This document shows, piece after piece, positions 56,031 through 56,653 of a stretch of 56,653 nt of DNA. Source of the DNA: an uncultured Bacteroides sp. (GTDB lineage: Bacteria; Bacteroidota; Bacteroidia; Bacteroidales; Bacteroidaceae); assembly GCF_963677715.1 (NCBI RefSeq), contig NZ_OY782494.1, positions 1 to 56,653 of the forward strand. The letters run 5' to 3'. Under the pieces are notes generated by a model that saw nothing but the letters and a program-made list of their open reading frames with translations, ran no database searches and was not told where the DNA came from. Both the position numbers and the translations under genes were made by a program. How positions within the stretch are numbered: position 1 is the stretch's first letter; each line of letters begins with the position of its first letter.

Positions 56031-56653
56031 TTAAGGTAATTTTTGATACTGCTTGAAGTTGGGCTTGCGCTTCTCGAGAAATGCATTCTTGCCTTCTTGT
56101 GCCTCATCGGTCATGTAGTAAAGCATGGTGGCATCTCCGGCCAGCTCTTGTATTCCGGCCTGTCCGTCGAGCTCGGCATTCAGTCCGGCTTTAATCATGC
56201 GCAGAGCCAGCGGACTGAGTTGCATCATTTCTTCCGCCCATTGCACATATTCGTCTTCCAGTTGCTCCAAAGGCACTACTTTGTTTACCAAACCCATATC
56301 CAACGCTTCTTGTGCGTTGTATTTGCGGCAGAGAAACCATATTTCGCGCGCCTTCTTTTGTCCGACCACACGAGCCAGATACGAAGAGCCGAAGCCTGCA
56401 TCGAAACTACCTACGCGAGGGCCGGTTTGTCCGAAGATAGCATTCTCCGAAGCAATAGACAAGTCGCATACTACATGAAGCACATGTCCGCCGCCGATGG
56501 CATAACCATTGACCGCAGCAATAACGGGTTTGGGGATGGAACGGATTTGCTTTTGAACGTCTAGTACGCTCAAACGGGGCACACCATCTTTGCCGATATA
56601 GCCACCGCGTCCCTTTACGTTTTGATCTCCTCCCGAGCAGAAAGCTTTGTCGC
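56031..56653 (-). CDS. menB: 1,4-dihydroxy-2-naphthoyl-CoA synthase (partial, 5' end outside window)
   Basis: Crotonase-fold ring-closing enzyme of menaquinone synthesis. The frame is open to the window end, with [20 protein letters not shown] at 56580-56650 preceding the visible rest. Family motifs include [17 protein letters not shown] and [21 protein letters not shown] (cores [10 protein letters not shown] and [16 protein letters not shown]). The stop at 56031 is 7 nt from the menC start, so menB-menC-menE are one operon. Confidence 0.95.
   Translation of the reverse strand, partial: DKAFCSGGDQNVKGRGGYIGKDGVPRLSVLDVQKQIRSIPKPVIAAVNGYAIGGGHVLHVVCDLSIASENAIFGQTGPRVGSFDAGFGSSYLARVVGQKKAREIWFLCRKYNAQEALDMGLVNKVVPLEQLEDEYVQWAEEMMQLSPLALRMIKAGLNAELDGQAGIQELAGDATMLYYMTDEAQEGKNAFLEKRKPNFKQYQKLP

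Noticed and set aside
1-56653. CRISPR array, tRNA, rRNA, intact insertion sequence or phage genes
   Set aside because: Read for spaced repeats, tRNA-like cloverleaf ends, transposase and phage motifs; none found. Short tRNA-like or degenerate elements could be missed by eye.

Overview
The window is AT-rich DNA from a gut-type member of the Bacteroidales, most likely Bacteroides. The signs are SusC/SusD pairs, a hybrid two-component system (HTCS) regulator, Bacteroidetes-type -7 elements (TAnnTTTG), Bacteroides-style lipoproteins and a truncated Mpi-type invertase. No tRNA, rRNA, CRISPR array or complete transposon was seen. The species cannot be fixed from this sequence alone.

Layout. (1) 1-2896: housekeeping genes: DUF4286 tail, ruvC and a GH13 pullulanase lipoprotein. 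(2) 2905-38585: a large xylan-utilisation locus. It opens with the wreck of a GH43_12 gene and an HTCS regulator on the minus strand. Two plus-strand transport units follow: susC1-susD1-glycan-binding lipoprotein-GH10 (with inserted carbohydrate-binding modules), then susC2-susD2. Next comes a long enzyme run: GH115, an SGNH acetylesterase, a GPH symporter, a second GH10, GH43_1, PA14-containing GH3, a Gfo/Idh/MocA dehydrogenase, GH8, GH67 and mannonate dehydratase. (3) 38586-39291: a gene-free, repeat-rich stretch. (4) 39292-44573: two flavodoxin-fold reductases and two epimerase-like SDR genes, each SDR next to an AraC regulator. (5) 44586-46376: a truncated serine recombinase abutting an AbiEi/AbiEii toxin-antitoxin pair. 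(6) 46399-53442: a small secreted protein of unknown function, a DUF6377 membrane regulator and two tandem GH3 genes. (7) 53836-56653: menE, menC and menB on the minus strand. menC has a 1-nt frameshift at a nine-A run and lacks a stop before menE.

How it works together. The surface GH10 and binding lipoproteins would cut and hold glucuronoxylan, and the two SusCD pairs would import oligosaccharides. In the periplasm GH115 and GH67 would remove (4-O-methyl)glucuronic acid, the esterase acetyl groups, and GH8, GH10 and GH3 would shorten the chains. The symporter would carry products inward, where GH43_1, the xylose-dehydrogenase-like enzyme and mannonate dehydratase link to xylose and glucuronate catabolism.

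The most informative non-coding signal is a pair of near-superimposable promoters before susC1 and susC2. Each holds three exact TGTAAC boxes plus a fourth with one mismatch, all at a strict 21-bp period. The distance from the array to a TATGTTTG -7 element is the same in both. These are strong candidates for the operator of the HTCS.
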